Source of the DNA: Candidatus Woesearchaeota archaeon
GTDB lineage: Archaea > Nanobdellota > Nanobdellia > Woesearchaeales > CG1-02-33-12
Length of the DNA stretch: 11,062 nucleotides
Assembly (NCBI GenBank): GCA_017609385.1
Contig: JAFCEA010000020.1
Location: forward strand, 1-11,062
Direction of reading: 5' to 3'
Below are positions 1 to 6,629 of the stretch, one piece after another. The notes beneath the pieces were generated by a model. That model was given only the letters and a program-made list of their open reading frames with translations, searched no databases and had not been told where the DNA came from. A program made the translations under genes and the position numbers. Position 1 is the first letter of the stretch, and each line of letters starts with the position of its first letter.

Positions 1-2
1 AA

Positions 3-146
3 GAAAAAAGCTTTAATGAATTTGTGAATCTTAACTTAACCAAGTTTTATGCTCCTATAGGAAATAAAATTGAAGATTCAAAAGTAAGAGAAAAAATTTG
101 GAGAAAAGCAATTAATGATGGAAATAATCTGTTAAAAAAGGACTGA
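3..146 (+). CDS. 3' end of an unidentified protein (5' end outside window)
   Basis: Only one plus-strand frame is open from the left edge; it gives 47 residues and ends at TGA (144-146). The other two plus-strand frames stop within 30 bases. The peptide is hydrophilic and mixed-charge, with a helical-looking basic C-terminus (KVREKIWRKAINDG near residues 27-40) ending in KKD. Composition and lack of stops look coding, but no domain can be recognised from so short a tail. It is separated from the next gene by 139 bases that contain a TATA box, so it probably ends a separate transcript. Confidence is limited because the start is not in view. Confidence 0.5.
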   Translation, partial: EKSFNEFVNLNLTKFYAPIGNKIEDSKVREKIWRKAINDGNNLLKKD

Positions 147-214
147 AATAATAGTACTATGCTTCATTATATGAATTATTATTTATTACTGTTAAGTTAC
201 AATAAATAGAAAGA

Positions 215-222
215 TTTAAATA
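215..222 (+). promoter_or_regulatory. TATA box for the 286-708 gene
   Basis: TTTAAATA is preceded by a purine-rich BRE-like stretch (AGAAAGA). By the spacing seen at other promoters in this window, transcription would start near base 246, leaving a leader of about 40 nt that holds the AGGTGA ribosome binding site at 274-279. The rest of 147-285 shows no gene, tRNA or repeat. Confidence 0.5.
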
Positions 223-285
223 TAAGTTAAAATATCTAATATCAAGTTTAGGTTTAAAAAATATAAAATTTGCAGGTGAACACAA

Positions 286-708
286 ATGGGAATTTTCAAT
301 TTTTTGGGAATTTTCAATTTTTTCAAAGACAAATATAAAGAATTTAGAGAATTAGGAGAAGATATTCAATATTTTGGTGAGGATGGTCATATAAAGAAAG
401 GAAACATTATAGAAATAACACGGAGACCGCCCTTAAGATTCTTATTTAAGGAAGTTACAAAACCATTTTATTTTTGGGGAGGAAAATACACATTTTTAAA
501 GGATATAGATGGCAGCGAGATTGGTGGTGAAAACTTAGATTCCAAGATAATAATACTTAATAAAAGTTATGTCTCAGTATCAAAAGGGGTATTAACAAAG
601 GGTGGAAAACTATTACCAGCAGACGAGCCAGATAATGTTACGTTGGATAACATATTATATCTAAGGGAAAAATCTGATTATAGTGAAACGCCTTCTGAAA
701 CACTTTAA
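286..708 (+). CDS. hypothetical protein, 140 aa
   Basis: I do not recognise this protein. The start ATG is well supported by AGGTGA (274-279) six bases upstream and a TATA box further up. The N-terminus is aromatic and hydrophobic with a perfect hexapeptide-scale duplication (GIFNF at residues 2-6 and 8-12), followed by a charged stretch (KDKYKEFRELGED, 14-26). Residues 45-100 look beta-rich with many aromatics (FYFWGGKYTF, 61-70), and the C-terminus is acidic. There is no convincing Sec signal or full transmembrane helix; the N-terminal aromatic segment could be an amphipathic membrane-associating helix. It stands alone between two promoters, so its context gives no function. It is likely a real gene, from its start signals and clean frame. 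Confidence 0.65.
   Translation: MGIFNFLGIFNFFKDKYKEFRELGEDIQYFGEDGHIKKGNIIEITRRPPLRFLFKEVTKPFYFWGGKYTFLKDIDGSEIGGENLDSKIIILNKSYVSVSKGVLTKGGKLLPADEPDNVTLDNILYLREKSDYSETPSETL
288..323 (+). repeat. perfect 18-bp tandem duplication inside the 286-708 gene
   Basis: The 18-base unit GGGAATTTTCAATTTTTT occurs twice with no gap (288-305 and 306-323). It keeps the reading frame and duplicates GIFNF-L/F right after the start codon, which suggests a recent slippage or duplication event. Confidence 0.9.
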
Positions 709-733
709 GGCATTTGCATTAAAAAACCAAAAC

Positions 734-741
734 TTTATATA
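734..741 (+). promoter_or_regulatory. TATA box for the RNase P/proteasome/exosome operon
   Basis: TTTATATA (within CTTTATATATAATA) lies between the end of the hypothetical gene and rnp2. The predicted transcription start is about base 765, giving a leader of about 67 nt. No comparable promoter is seen before 5128, so it is the likely main promoter for the seven-gene operon. Confidence 0.6.
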
Positions 742-763
742 TAATAGATTTATCCTCTTTTGT

Positions 764-805
764 TGGAGAAAAGGAAAGACGAAAGCAAAAGAGCTGTTTT
801 CTCTA
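764..805 (+). other. possible hairpin at the 5' end of the operon leader
   Basis: GAGAAAA (766-772) can pair with TTTTCTC (797-803), extended outward by a G-T wobble (765/804) and T-A (764/805). The loop is 24 nt and purine-rich. The stem would begin at or next to the predicted transcription start. It is AU-rich and modest, so it may be chance. Confidence 0.3.
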
Positions 806-820
806 TGAAAAATTTATTGG

Positions 821-827
821 GGCGATG
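821..827 (+). promoter_or_regulatory. ribosome binding site for rnp2 (supports a TTG start)
   Basis: GGCGATG, one mismatch from the archaeal GGTGATC-type site, ends 4 nt before TTG 832. The ATG inside it (825-827) opens a frame that stops after seven codons, so it cannot be the start. Confidence 0.5.
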
Positions 828-831
828 TTAA

Positions 832-1191
832 TTGGCAAAGAAGATTAAACCTGTTCTGCCAAGCTTAAGAGAGAAGAAAAGATATTTGGTATTTGAGGTT
901 ATCTCCAAAAAAGATATAAAATCTTTTTCAGAAGTTTCAAGCCTTATTTGGCAGTCTTCACTTAGCTTTTTAGGCGAAGTTGAAACAGCAAAAGCAGGGA
1001 TTTGGGTTTTGCCAGACAAATGGAACCCAAAAAAACAAAAGGGCATGATAAAAGTAAACAATAAATATGTTGATAAGCTAAGAACAGCACTAACATTAAT
1101 AAAGAGTTTTAAAAGACAGCAGATAATTGTAAAAAGTGTTGGTGTTTCAGGAATGATAAATAAAGCAAAGAAAAAATACTTTGCAATGTAA
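832..1191 (+). CDS. rnp2: RNase P protein component 2 (Pop5/Rpp14 family)
   Basis: Archaeal RNase P protein related to Pop5. It binds the catalytic RNA, pairs with Rpp30 (Rnp3) and helps remove 5' leaders from pre-tRNAs. The 119 residues match the usual length. The N-terminal block LPSLREKKRYLVFEV (9-23) and the C-terminal block around KYVDKLRTALTLIKSF and VKSVGVSGMINKAKKKYF (about 78-117) are the family's conserved regions. The chain is strongly basic, as expected for an RNA-binding protein. It starts with TTG, chosen because it follows a near-consensus binding site and no in-frame ATG gives the conserved N-terminus. It is the first gene of the operon, 21 nt before psmA. The usual upstream partner gene rnp3 is not in the window. 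Confidence 0.88.
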   Translation: MAKKIKPVLPSLREKKRYLVFEVISKKDIKSFSEVSSLIWQSSLSFLGEVETAKAGIWVLPDKWNPKKQKGMIKVNNKYVDKLRTALTLIKSFKRQQIIVKSVGVSGMINKAKKKYFAM

Positions 1192-1212
1192 AAATTAATA
1201 TGGGGTGTTAAA

Positions 1213-1947
1213 ATGGAACAAATGCAGCATCAAATGATGGGTTATGATAGGTCAATTGCAATGTTTAGCCCAGACGGCAGGCTACTGCAGGTTGAATATG
1301 CAAAGAAAACAGTAAGGCAGGGTTCAACAGCTGTTGGAATTTTATGTAAGGATGGTGTTTTACTGGTTACAGACAAAAGAATAGTTGATCCACTTGTAGT
1401 TTCAGAGGCAATAGAGAAGATATTCCAGATTGATGAGCATATTGTGGCAACAGCTGCTGGAATATTGTCTGATGCAAGGGTACTGATTGAGATGGCACAA
1501 CTAAAGGCACAGCAGCACAAGGTAACATATGATACTCCGATAGACACACTAACTGTTGTAAAGGACATATGCAACCTAAAGCAGATATGCACTCAGCAGG
1601 TAGGACTAAGGCCTTTTGGTGTTTCAATTCTTGTAGCAGGAATTGATAATGGAACTCCAAAACTCTTCGAGACAGATCCTACTGGCATATTTTTCCAGTA
1701 CAAGGCAACTGTAATTGGTGAGAAAGAGCCAGAAATAGAGGAGATATTGCATAAAAAATACAAAGATTCAATAACAATAGAGGAAGCATTTAAGCTTATA
1801 GTTAGCGCACTTTGCAAGGTTTTGGGCAAGGAGTTTAATGCAAGCAGGATAGATGCTGCTTATATAAAGACAGATGAAAAAAAGTTTAAGAAGATGACAA
1901 AAGCCCAGATAGAAAAAAGCTTTAATGAATCTAAATCAAAAAAATAA
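1213..1947 (+). CDS. psmA: 20S proteasome alpha subunit
   Basis: Forms the outer heptameric rings of the 20S proteasome in the cytoplasm, gating entry and docking the unfoldase ATPase (PAN or Cdc48). The 244 residues fit the family. Visible hallmarks: the gate motif YDR (11-13) after a short N-terminal tail, the alpha signature FSPDGRLLQVEYA (18-30), GSTAVG (37-42), and K69 in the AIEKI context, equivalent to the pocket lysine that receives the ATPase HbYX tail (Lys66 of Thermoplasma). DARVL (87-91) and RPFGVS (133-138) follow. There is no catalytic N-terminal Thr, as expected for an alpha subunit; the beta subunit is not in the window. GGGGTG (1202-1207) precedes ATG 1213. The C-terminus ends in a lysine-rich tail. 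It sits 11 nt before sdo1. Confidence 0.96.
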   Translation: MEQMQHQMMGYDRSIAMFSPDGRLLQVEYAKKTVRQGSTAVGILCKDGVLLVTDKRIVDPLVVSEAIEKIFQIDEHIVATAAGILSDARVLIEMAQLKAQQHKVTYDTPIDTLTVVKDICNLKQICTQQVGLRPFGVSILVAGIDNGTPKLFETDPTGIFFQYKATVIGEKEPEIEEILHKKYKDSITIEEAFKLIVSALCKVLGKEFNASRIDAAYIKTDEKKFKKMTKAQIEKSFNESKSKK

Positions 1948-1952
1948 GGGTG
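1948..1952 (+). promoter_or_regulatory. ribosome binding site deciding the sdo1 start
   Basis: GGGTG ends 6 nt before ATG 1959. The GTG at 1950-1952, which would give the longest reading frame, lies inside this site, so the ATG is preferred. Confidence 0.65.
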
Positions 1953-1958
1953 CTCATA

Positions 1959-2684
1959 ATGGCTCAAGGACAACAGACATATGACAAGGAAAGATTCTCC
2001 ATTAATCTTGCAAGATTAAAAAAAGGTGGAGAAAACTTTGAGGTTGTAATAAATTCAGATAATGCAATAGCATTCAAGCAGGGAAAAGATATATCCATAG
2101 AAGATGTAATGATAAATGAGAAAATATTTGCTGATGCAAAAAAAGGATTGCTTGCATCTGAAAAATTAATGCAGCAATTATTTAACACAACAGATGTCAA
2201 GGAAGTTGCAAAAATCATAATAAATGAGGGCGAGATACAGCTAACAGCTGAGTACAAGCAGAAATTAAGAGAAGAAAAGAAAAAAAGAATCATAAATTTC
2301 ATACATGTAAATGGAGTTGATCCCAAGACAGGTCTGCCTCACCCAGTAACAAGAATAGAGAATGCATTTGAGGAAGCAAAAATACATATTAATGAATTTA
2401 AATCAGAAGAGAAGCAAATAGATGAAATATTAAAAAAACTAAGGGTTATTTTGCCAATAAAGTTTGAGGTTGACGAAATTGAAATAAAGATTCCTGCAGC
2501 TTATGCTGCAAAAATGTACTCTGTTGTAAAGGGTTTTTCAAAGATAATCAAAGACGAATGGCTTAATGATGGTTCATGGAAATGTGTTGTTGAGATACCT
2601 GCTGGTTTAAAACAGGATTTCTTTGACAAATTAAACAGCATGACTCACGGTGAGATTGAAACAAAGATATTAAAGACAAAATAA
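1959..2684 (+). CDS. sdo1: ribosome maturation factor, SBDS/Sdo1 family
   Basis: Archaeal orthologue of the Shwachman-Bodian-Diamond protein, which in eukaryotes acts with EFL1 to release eIF6 from 60S subunits; the archaeal role in large-subunit maturation is inferred from that. At 241 residues from ATG 1959 it has three domains. The N-terminal FYSH domain is about 1-95, with LARLKKGGENFEVVIN (17-32). The central helical domain is about 98-160, with the signature FIHVNGVDPKTGLPHPVTRI (114-133). The C-terminal ferredoxin-like domain is about 163-241. The start follows the GGGTG site rather than an upstream in-frame GTG. It is embedded between psmA and rrp4, its standard archaeal position. No truncation or missing block is seen. 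Confidence 0.95.
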   Translation: MAQGQQTYDKERFSINLARLKKGGENFEVVINSDNAIAFKQGKDISIEDVMINEKIFADAKKGLLASEKLMQQLFNTTDVKEVAKIIINEGEIQLTAEYKQKLREEKKKRIINFIHVNGVDPKTGLPHPVTRIENAFEEAKIHINEFKSEEKQIDEILKKLRVILPIKFEVDEIEIKIPAAYAAKMYSVVKGFSKIIKDEWLNDGSWKCVVEIPAGLKQDFFDKLNSMTHGEIETKILKTK

Positions 2685-2700
2685 ACAACAAGGTGAAAAA

Positions 2701-3411
2701 ATGGGAAAATTATTAGTAGAAAACAAAACAATAGTTACCCCTGGTGAAGAGCTTGCAGAAGGTATGGATTTCTTGCCAGCTGAAGGAACATTCAGGGACA
2801 AAGACAAAATAATAGCTTCAGGGCTCGGATTAGTTAATATCAATGGAAGACTGATAAAAACAATTTCAATGGCCGGAAGGTATATACCAAAAAGGGGGGA
2901 TACAATTATTGCAAAAGTTACAGACATATTAATGAGTGGCTGGATTCTTGATATAGCTTCTGCTTATTCAGCAGTTCTTTCAGTTAAGGAAGCCAAGGAT
3001 TTTATAAGAAGAGATGCAGATTTGACTAAATATTATGATATTGATGATTATATTATTACAAATATAATAAGGGTTACATCACAGAGATTGGTTGATGTAT
3101 CAATGAAGGGTCCAGGTTTAAGAAAGCTTATTGGAGGAAGAATCATAAAGGCTAATTCTAATAAAGTCCCTAGGATTATAGGGAAAGGGGGCTCAATGGT
3201 TAGCATGATAAAACAGGCAACTGAGTGCAGTATAACTGTAGGACAAAACGGGATTGTATGGATTAGTGGCTCACCTGAAAAAGAGATTATTGTTGTTAAA
3301 ACAATAAAAAAGATAGAACAAGAAGCCCATATAAGTGGTTTGACTGATAGGATTAAAACATTTTTAGAGAAAGAAACCAATAAAAAAATTAATATTGAAA
3401 AGGTGGAATAA
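2701..3411 (+). CDS. rrp4: exosome RNA-binding cap subunit Rrp4
   Basis: One of the two archaeal exosome cap proteins (the other, Csl4, is not here). Three copies sit on the Rrp41-Rrp42 hexamer and guide RNA into the channel. The 236 residues show an N-terminal beta domain (about 1-60, with VTPGEEL and the glycine-rich SGLGLVNINGR at 40-50), an S1 domain (about 64-134, starting near PKRGDTIIAKV) and a KH domain (about 145-205) with its GxxG loop as GKGG (161-164) in PRIIGKGGSMVSMI. The motifs and order match archaeal Rrp4. AGGTG (2691-2695) precedes ATG 2701. Its stop codon is directly followed by the rrp41 ATG with no gap, and a GGTGG in its last codons serves as the rrp41 binding site, so the two are probably translationally coupled. 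Confidence 0.95.
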   Translation: MGKLLVENKTIVTPGEELAEGMDFLPAEGTFRDKDKIIASGLGLVNINGRLIKTISMAGRYIPKRGDTIIAKVTDILMSGWILDIASAYSAVLSVKEAKDFIRRDADLTKYYDIDDYIITNIIRVTSQRLVDVSMKGPGLRKLIGGRIIKANSNKVPRIIGKGGSMVSMIKQATECSITVGQNGIVWISGSPEKEIIVVKTIKKIEQEAHISGLTDRIKTFLEKETNKKINIEKVE

Positions 3412-4122
3412 ATGAGTTACACTAAAAGAAATGATGGAAGAAAGTTTGATGAAACAAGACCTATTGAAGCAAAGGTAGGTGTTATAAAAAATGCTGACGG
3501 CTCTGCTTACTTTAAGATTGGAAAGACAGTAGCATATGCTGCTGTCTATGGTCCAAGGGGGATACATCCAAAGTTCCTGCAGAATCCAAAAAATGGAAAA
3601 TTAAGATGCTTCTATAATATGATGCCTTTTTCTTCAATGGGGGAAAGGGTAAGACCAGGAGCAAACAGGCGTGCAAAAGAAATAGCAATGGTTACAGAAA
3701 AGGCACTCTTGCCGATTATAGATCTGATTGAGTTTCCAAATTCAGTAGTTGATGTATTTATTGAGTTGCCGCAGACAGATGCTGGAACAAGATGTGCAGG
3801 AATATGTGCAGCATCAATGGCTTTGGCAGATGCAGGAATTCCAATGAAAGATATGGTAGCATCAGTCTCGATTGGTAGGGTTGATGACAAACTTGTTGTT
3901 GACCTTGACTATAGTGAGGAAAGCTATGAAGACGGAACTGTAGCAGACATTCCAATTGCTGTAATATCAAGAACAGGTGAGATATCTTTATTGCAGATGG
4001 ATGGAAAACTTTCAAGGGAGGATTTAAAAAAAGCCATTGAAATGGCAAAACAAGCCTGCAGCAAAATAGATAAGATACAAAGGGATGCTTTAAAAAAGAA
4101 ATATGAGGTTAAAAATGAATAG
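3412..4122 (+). CDS. rrp41: exosome catalytic subunit Rrp41 (RNase PH fold)
   Basis: Catalytic subunit of the archaeal exosome: phosphorolytic 3'-5' RNA degradation, and A-rich tailing in reverse, in a hexamer with Rrp42. Its 236 residues fit the family. Visible: RNDGRKFDETRPI (6-18) at the start of the RNase PH fold; arginines 86-87 in GANRRAKEIAM, in the RNA-binding region; the phosphate-site motif DAGTR (123-127); and the acidic metal-site region D164-D166...D179-IPIAV, followed by LLQMDG (193-198). The acidic loop is longer than I remember for other archaeal Rrp41 proteins: six residues before D179 lies E173, with D174 next to it (see findings). The rest looks catalytically competent. Its last codons overlap the rrp42 start. 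Confidence 0.95.
   Translation: MSYTKRNDGRKFDETRPIEAKVGVIKNADGSAYFKIGKTVAYAAVYGPRGIHPKFLQNPKNGKLRCFYNMMPFSSMGERVRPGANRRAKEIAMVTEKALLPIIDLIEFPNSVVDVFIELPQTDAGTRCAGICAASMALADAGIPMKDMVASVSIGRVDDKLVVDLDYSEESYEDGTVADIPIAVISRTGEISLLQMDGKLSREDLKKAIEMAKQACSKIDKIQRDALKKKYEVKNE
4105..4109 (+). promoter_or_regulatory. ribosome binding site deciding the rrp42 start
   Basis: GAGGT, inside the end of rrp41, lies 5 nt before ATG 4115. The upstream ATG 4103 overlaps this site and has no such site of its own, so 4115 is the likely start. Confidence 0.65.
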
Positions 4123-4885
4123 AGAACAAAAAGACTATATTTTAAATTTTCTTGAACAGGGAGTAAGGTTTGATGGAAGAAAACTAGAAGAATATAGGCC
4201 TATAAAAGTTGAAAGGGGGTTTTCAGAAAATGCAGAGGGCTCTGCCAAGGTGACTATAGGTAACACAGAGGTTCTTGCAGGTGTTAAGCTAAGTGTTGAT
4301 GAACCATATCCTGACACACCTGATGGAGGAACAATGATGATTAATGTAGAACTATTGCCTTTATCAAACCCTAATTTTGAACCAGGACCTCCTGGAATTC
4401 AGGCCATAGAGATTGCAAGGGTTGTTGACCGCGGCATTAGAGAATCAGAGTCTATTGATACAAAAAAGTTATGTATTAAAAAAGGAGAAAAAGTGTGGTC
4501 TATTTTAGTGGATATATGTCCAATTAATGATGACGGGAATCTTTTTGATGCATCTACACTTGCAGTTGTGGCTGCTTTGCAAAATACAAAGTTTCCATCA
4601 TATAATGGGAATATTGTTGATTATAAGAAAAAAACAAAAGAGTCATTGCCATTAAGAAAACTGCCTGTCAGCTGTACTGTCATAAAAATTGATAATTATT
4701 TTATTGTAGACCCAACTCCTGAAGAGGAGAAAAAGATTGATTCCAGGCTGACAGTTGAGGTTGAGGAAGACGGAACTTTATGTGCATTGCAGAAAGGCGG
4801 TGATAAACCTCTTACAGCAGAGGATATTGACAAAATGGTGGGGATTGGGATAGAAAAATCAAAGGAGTTAAGAAAGTTTTTGTAG
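4115..4885 (+). CDS. rrp42: exosome non-catalytic ring subunit Rrp42
   Basis: RNase PH-fold partner of Rrp41, needed for hexamer assembly and RNA binding but without its own active site. From ATG 4115 there are 256 residues, close to the usual length. Conserved features: GVRFDGRKLEEYRPI (16-30); GSAKVTIGNTEVLAGVK (42-58); the family-typical segment SNPNFEPGPPG (84-94); the block from C120 to about 158 with KKGEKVWSILVDICPIND and FDASTLAVVAAL; and the C-terminal second half with FIVDPT (196-201). The Rrp41-type DAGTR phosphate motif is absent, which separates the paralogues. The first 8 nt overlap the end of rrp41, and the stop TAG lies within the rpoK binding site, so translation of all three is likely coupled. 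Confidence 0.95.
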   Translation: MNREQKDYILNFLEQGVRFDGRKLEEYRPIKVERGFSENAEGSAKVTIGNTEVLAGVKLSVDEPYPDTPDGGTMMINVELLPLSNPNFEPGPPGIQAIEIARVVDRGIRESESIDTKKLCIKKGEKVWSILVDICPINDDGNLFDASTLAVVAALQNTKFPSYNGNIVDYKKKTKESLPLRKLPVSCTVIKIDNYFIVDPTPEEEKKIDSRLTVEVEEDGTLCALQKGGDKPLTAEDIDKMVGIGIEKSKELRKFL

Positions 4886-4890
4886 GTGAT
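4884..4890 (+). promoter_or_regulatory. ribosome binding site deciding the rpoK start
   Basis: AGGTGAT, a near-perfect archaeal site, overlaps the rrp42 stop TAG and ends 4 nt before ATG 4895. The GTG at 4886-4888, giving the longest frame, is part of the site itself. Confidence 0.7.
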
Positions 4891-4894
4891 AACC

Positions 4895-5128
4895 ATGATT
4901 GCTAAAAAATCCAATGAAGAAATGCAATACACAAAGTATGAAACAGCCAGAATGCTCGGCGGAAGAGCATTGCAGATTGCAATGGGCGCTCCATTTCTTA
5001 TCAAACTCAATAAAAAAGAGCTTGAGGATATTCAATTCAACCCTGTTAAGATAGCTAAACTAGAGTTTGAGAAAGGTGTTTTGCCTATAACAGTCAAGAG
5101 GCCCTTGCCTGAAAAGAAAAAAAGCTAG
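4895..5128 (+). CDS. rpoK: DNA-directed RNA polymerase subunit K (Rpb6/omega family)
   Basis: Small structural subunit of archaeal RNA polymerase, homologous to eukaryotic Rpb6 and bacterial omega, which stabilises and helps assemble the largest subunit. From ATG 4895 it has 77 residues. It shows the family signature TKYETARMLGGRALQIAMGA (13-32) followed by PFLI, and the C-terminal block VKIAKLEFEKGVLPITVKRP (51-70) with LP next. The N-terminus is short and not acidic, unlike eukaryotic Rpb6. It is the last gene of the operon, 9 nt after rrp42. In the archaeal exosome operons I know, ribosomal protein L37Ae and RpoP usually follow rrp42, so rpoK here is unexpected, although the family call itself is firm. 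Confidence 0.93.
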   Translation: MIAKKSNEEMQYTKYETARMLGGRALQIAMGAPFLIKLNKKELEDIQFNPVKIAKLEFEKGVLPITVKRPLPEKKKS

Positions 5129-5130
5129 TT

Positions 5131-5140
5131 CTTTTTTATT
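5131..5140 (+). terminator. T-rich terminator candidate after rpoK
   Basis: CTTTTTTATT follows the rpoK stop by two bases and precedes a new promoter. A T-run without a hairpin is the usual archaeal intrinsic terminator, so this probably ends the operon transcript. Confidence 0.45.
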
Positions 5141-5153
5141 ATAAAACGAAATC

Positions 5154-5161
5154 TTTAAATA
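5154..5161 (+). promoter_or_regulatory. TATA box of the MFS-like gene
   Basis: TTTAAATA with a CGAAAT BRE-like stretch just upstream. The distance from the box's first base to ATG 5185 is 31 nt, placing the transcription start at the start codon (leaderless mRNA). No ribosome binding site is visible before 5185. Confidence 0.65.
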
Positions 5162-5184
5162 CCTAAAAGAAAGCTGTTTTATTA

Positions 5185-6612
5185 ATGGGTAAAGGTATTC
5201 AGGAAGCAAAAAAAGGGGTTGAGGAAGAAAGTTCCCTGGAGAAAATAAAACTTCAACTGGAAGAAAAAGGCCATCTCAGTTTTGATATTGAAAAATCAAT
5301 CAGCACTTATTCCAAAAAAATACAATTTAGTAAAAAAAGCTTTGAATCAAAAAAAATCAGGAAATTCTTTTTTAAAGAGTTTTTTGACAGAATGGGCTAT
5401 GGATTTGGCTCCCAGCAGTTCATAAACATATTGTTATTTCAGACAGGAGCTTCTTATTTTGTCATAGGTGTAATCAATGGCCTAAGAGTCATTCTTAGTG
5501 TTATTTTAACTTCTTTTCTTGATGAATATTCAAAAGTAAGGCAAATAAGCAAAAGGTTTATTGGCACAACAGGCATAATCTTTGGATTCTCTTTTATATT
5601 TATGGCGATGGCAAGGTTTCTCCATTCAGTACCACTATTTGCTCTTGCACTTCTTATTGGGAGCATAGGTGCTGTTTCATATGGTGAGCTTTATCAAAAC
5701 ATGTTTAAATATGCTCTTAAAAAAGAAAGGAGTCTCTTACTGAGGAATATAGCACAATATGGCTTGATAATAACAGGAGTAAGTATTTTATTGGCTGGTT
5801 TTTTAATGGACAAATTTCCTGCAACAGGCACCCTGATTTCATTGTTTGGTTTTGAATTCAGGGTTTTTGGCTATCTTATTGCATTTGAGATTGCAGCAAT
5901 TTCATCAATCATATCGGGTTATGTTTTATCTTTTATGAAAGAAAAGCAAATTAAAATTATTGAAAAACGGAGCCTCTTAACACAACTACAAATACAATTC
6001 AATAATCTAAAAGATAATATCTCTGTTTTTACTAAAAATAGAGTAATAGTTGTATTGATTATTGCAACCATAATCACTGTTTTTGTGCAGACATTAGGTA
6101 ATTCTTATTATGGAATCTATATATATGAAACATTCAGATATGGCTATTTTAAGGGGTTTACAAATGTTGCTATAATCTTTCTCATTGCTATAATGACGTC
6201 ATTCTTTGCACCAGTCATTGCAAGAAAGAATGCAAAGGAATATGGAAAGTTTCCAATGCTTGTTTTTGGCACTTTATTGATGGCAATAATGCCCCTTACA
6301 TATTACTATAATCCAAACCTTGTGTCTATCTCAATAGGCACCCTTATTGGTTTTATAGGCGCTGCAATCATTGGTGTATCTCATGGACTATTAATAATAG
6401 ATCTTATGTCAGAAAATGAAAGGAAGATATATTTTTCAACATACAATCTCTTAGTCATTATCCCTTATTTGGTTATAATACCTATTGGGGCTTATGCTGC
6501 ACAGGTTTATGGCCCTAGAACCCTGTTTTTGATTTTAGGTTTAATCCTAGCATTTATTGTTGTTCCGCTTTACTTTTTAATAATAGTCATGCATAAAAAG
6601 GAAAAGATTTAA
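5185..6612 (+). CDS. MFS-like 12-helix membrane transporter
   Basis: A 475-residue polytopic membrane protein with the layout of a major facilitator superfamily transporter. There are about twelve hydrophobic segments (near 74-94, 95-113, 125-145, 148-168, 188-208, 228-250, 285-305, 325-345, 355-375, 380-405, 420-440 and 446-468) in two halves split by a charged loop (about 251-283). FLDEYSKVRQISKR (111-124) lies where MFS proteins carry their helix 2-3 loop motif, though the classic GxLaDrxGrk form is not clear. About 70 charged, soluble residues precede the first helix, which is long for the family. The substrate cannot be told from sequence. The gene has its own promoter and appears leaderless; the pilin-like gene follows 17 nt downstream. 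Membrane topology is confident, family assignment moderate. Confidence 0.7.
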   Translation: MGKGIQEAKKGVEEESSLEKIKLQLEEKGHLSFDIEKSISTYSKKIQFSKKSFESKKIRKFFFKEFFDRMGYGFGSQQFINILLFQTGASYFVIGVINGLRVILSVILTSFLDEYSKVRQISKRFIGTTGIIFGFSFIFMAMARFLHSVPLFALALLIGSIGAVSYGELYQNMFKYALKKERSLLLRNIAQYGLIITGVSILLAGFLMDKFPATGTLISLFGFEFRVFGYLIAFEIAAISSIISGYVLSFMKEKQIKIIEKRSLLTQLQIQFNNLKDNISVFTKNRVIVVLIIATIITVFVQTLGNSYYGIYIYETFRYGYFKGFTNVAIIFLIAIMTSFFAPVIARKNAKEYGKFPMLVFGTLLMAIMPLTYYYNPNLVSISIGTLIGFIGAAIIGVSHGLLIIDLMSENERKIYFSTYNLLVIIPYLVIIPIGAYAAQVYGPRTLFLILGLILAFIVVPLYFLIIVMHKKEKI

Positions 6613-6615
6613 ATA
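6608..6615 (+). promoter_or_regulatory. TATA box overlapping the MFS stop codon
   Basis: TTTAAATA spans the TAA stop (6610-6612). Counting 31 nt, as for the MFS gene, reaches base 6639, which is an ATG in the pilin frame. It could drive a separate leaderless pilin mRNA. Confidence 0.4.
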
Positions 6616-6618
6616 AAA

Positions 6619-6623
6619 AGGTG
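6619..6623 (+). promoter_or_regulatory. ribosome binding site for the pilin-like gene
   Basis: AGGTG ends 6 nt before ATG 6630. The GTG at 6621, giving the longest frame, lies in the site, so 6630 is the better start on a read-through transcript. Confidence 0.6.
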
Positions 6624-6629
6624 TTGTTT

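Noticed and set aside
147..285. Possible small RNA or tRNA in the first intergenic region
   Set aside because: AT-rich with no cloverleaf, no GTTCRA-type box and no strong stem; it is explained by a promoter and leader.
828..1061. Minus-strand open frame opposite rnp2
   Set aside because: It is the reverse complement of a conserved RNase P protein gene and has no start signals of its own.
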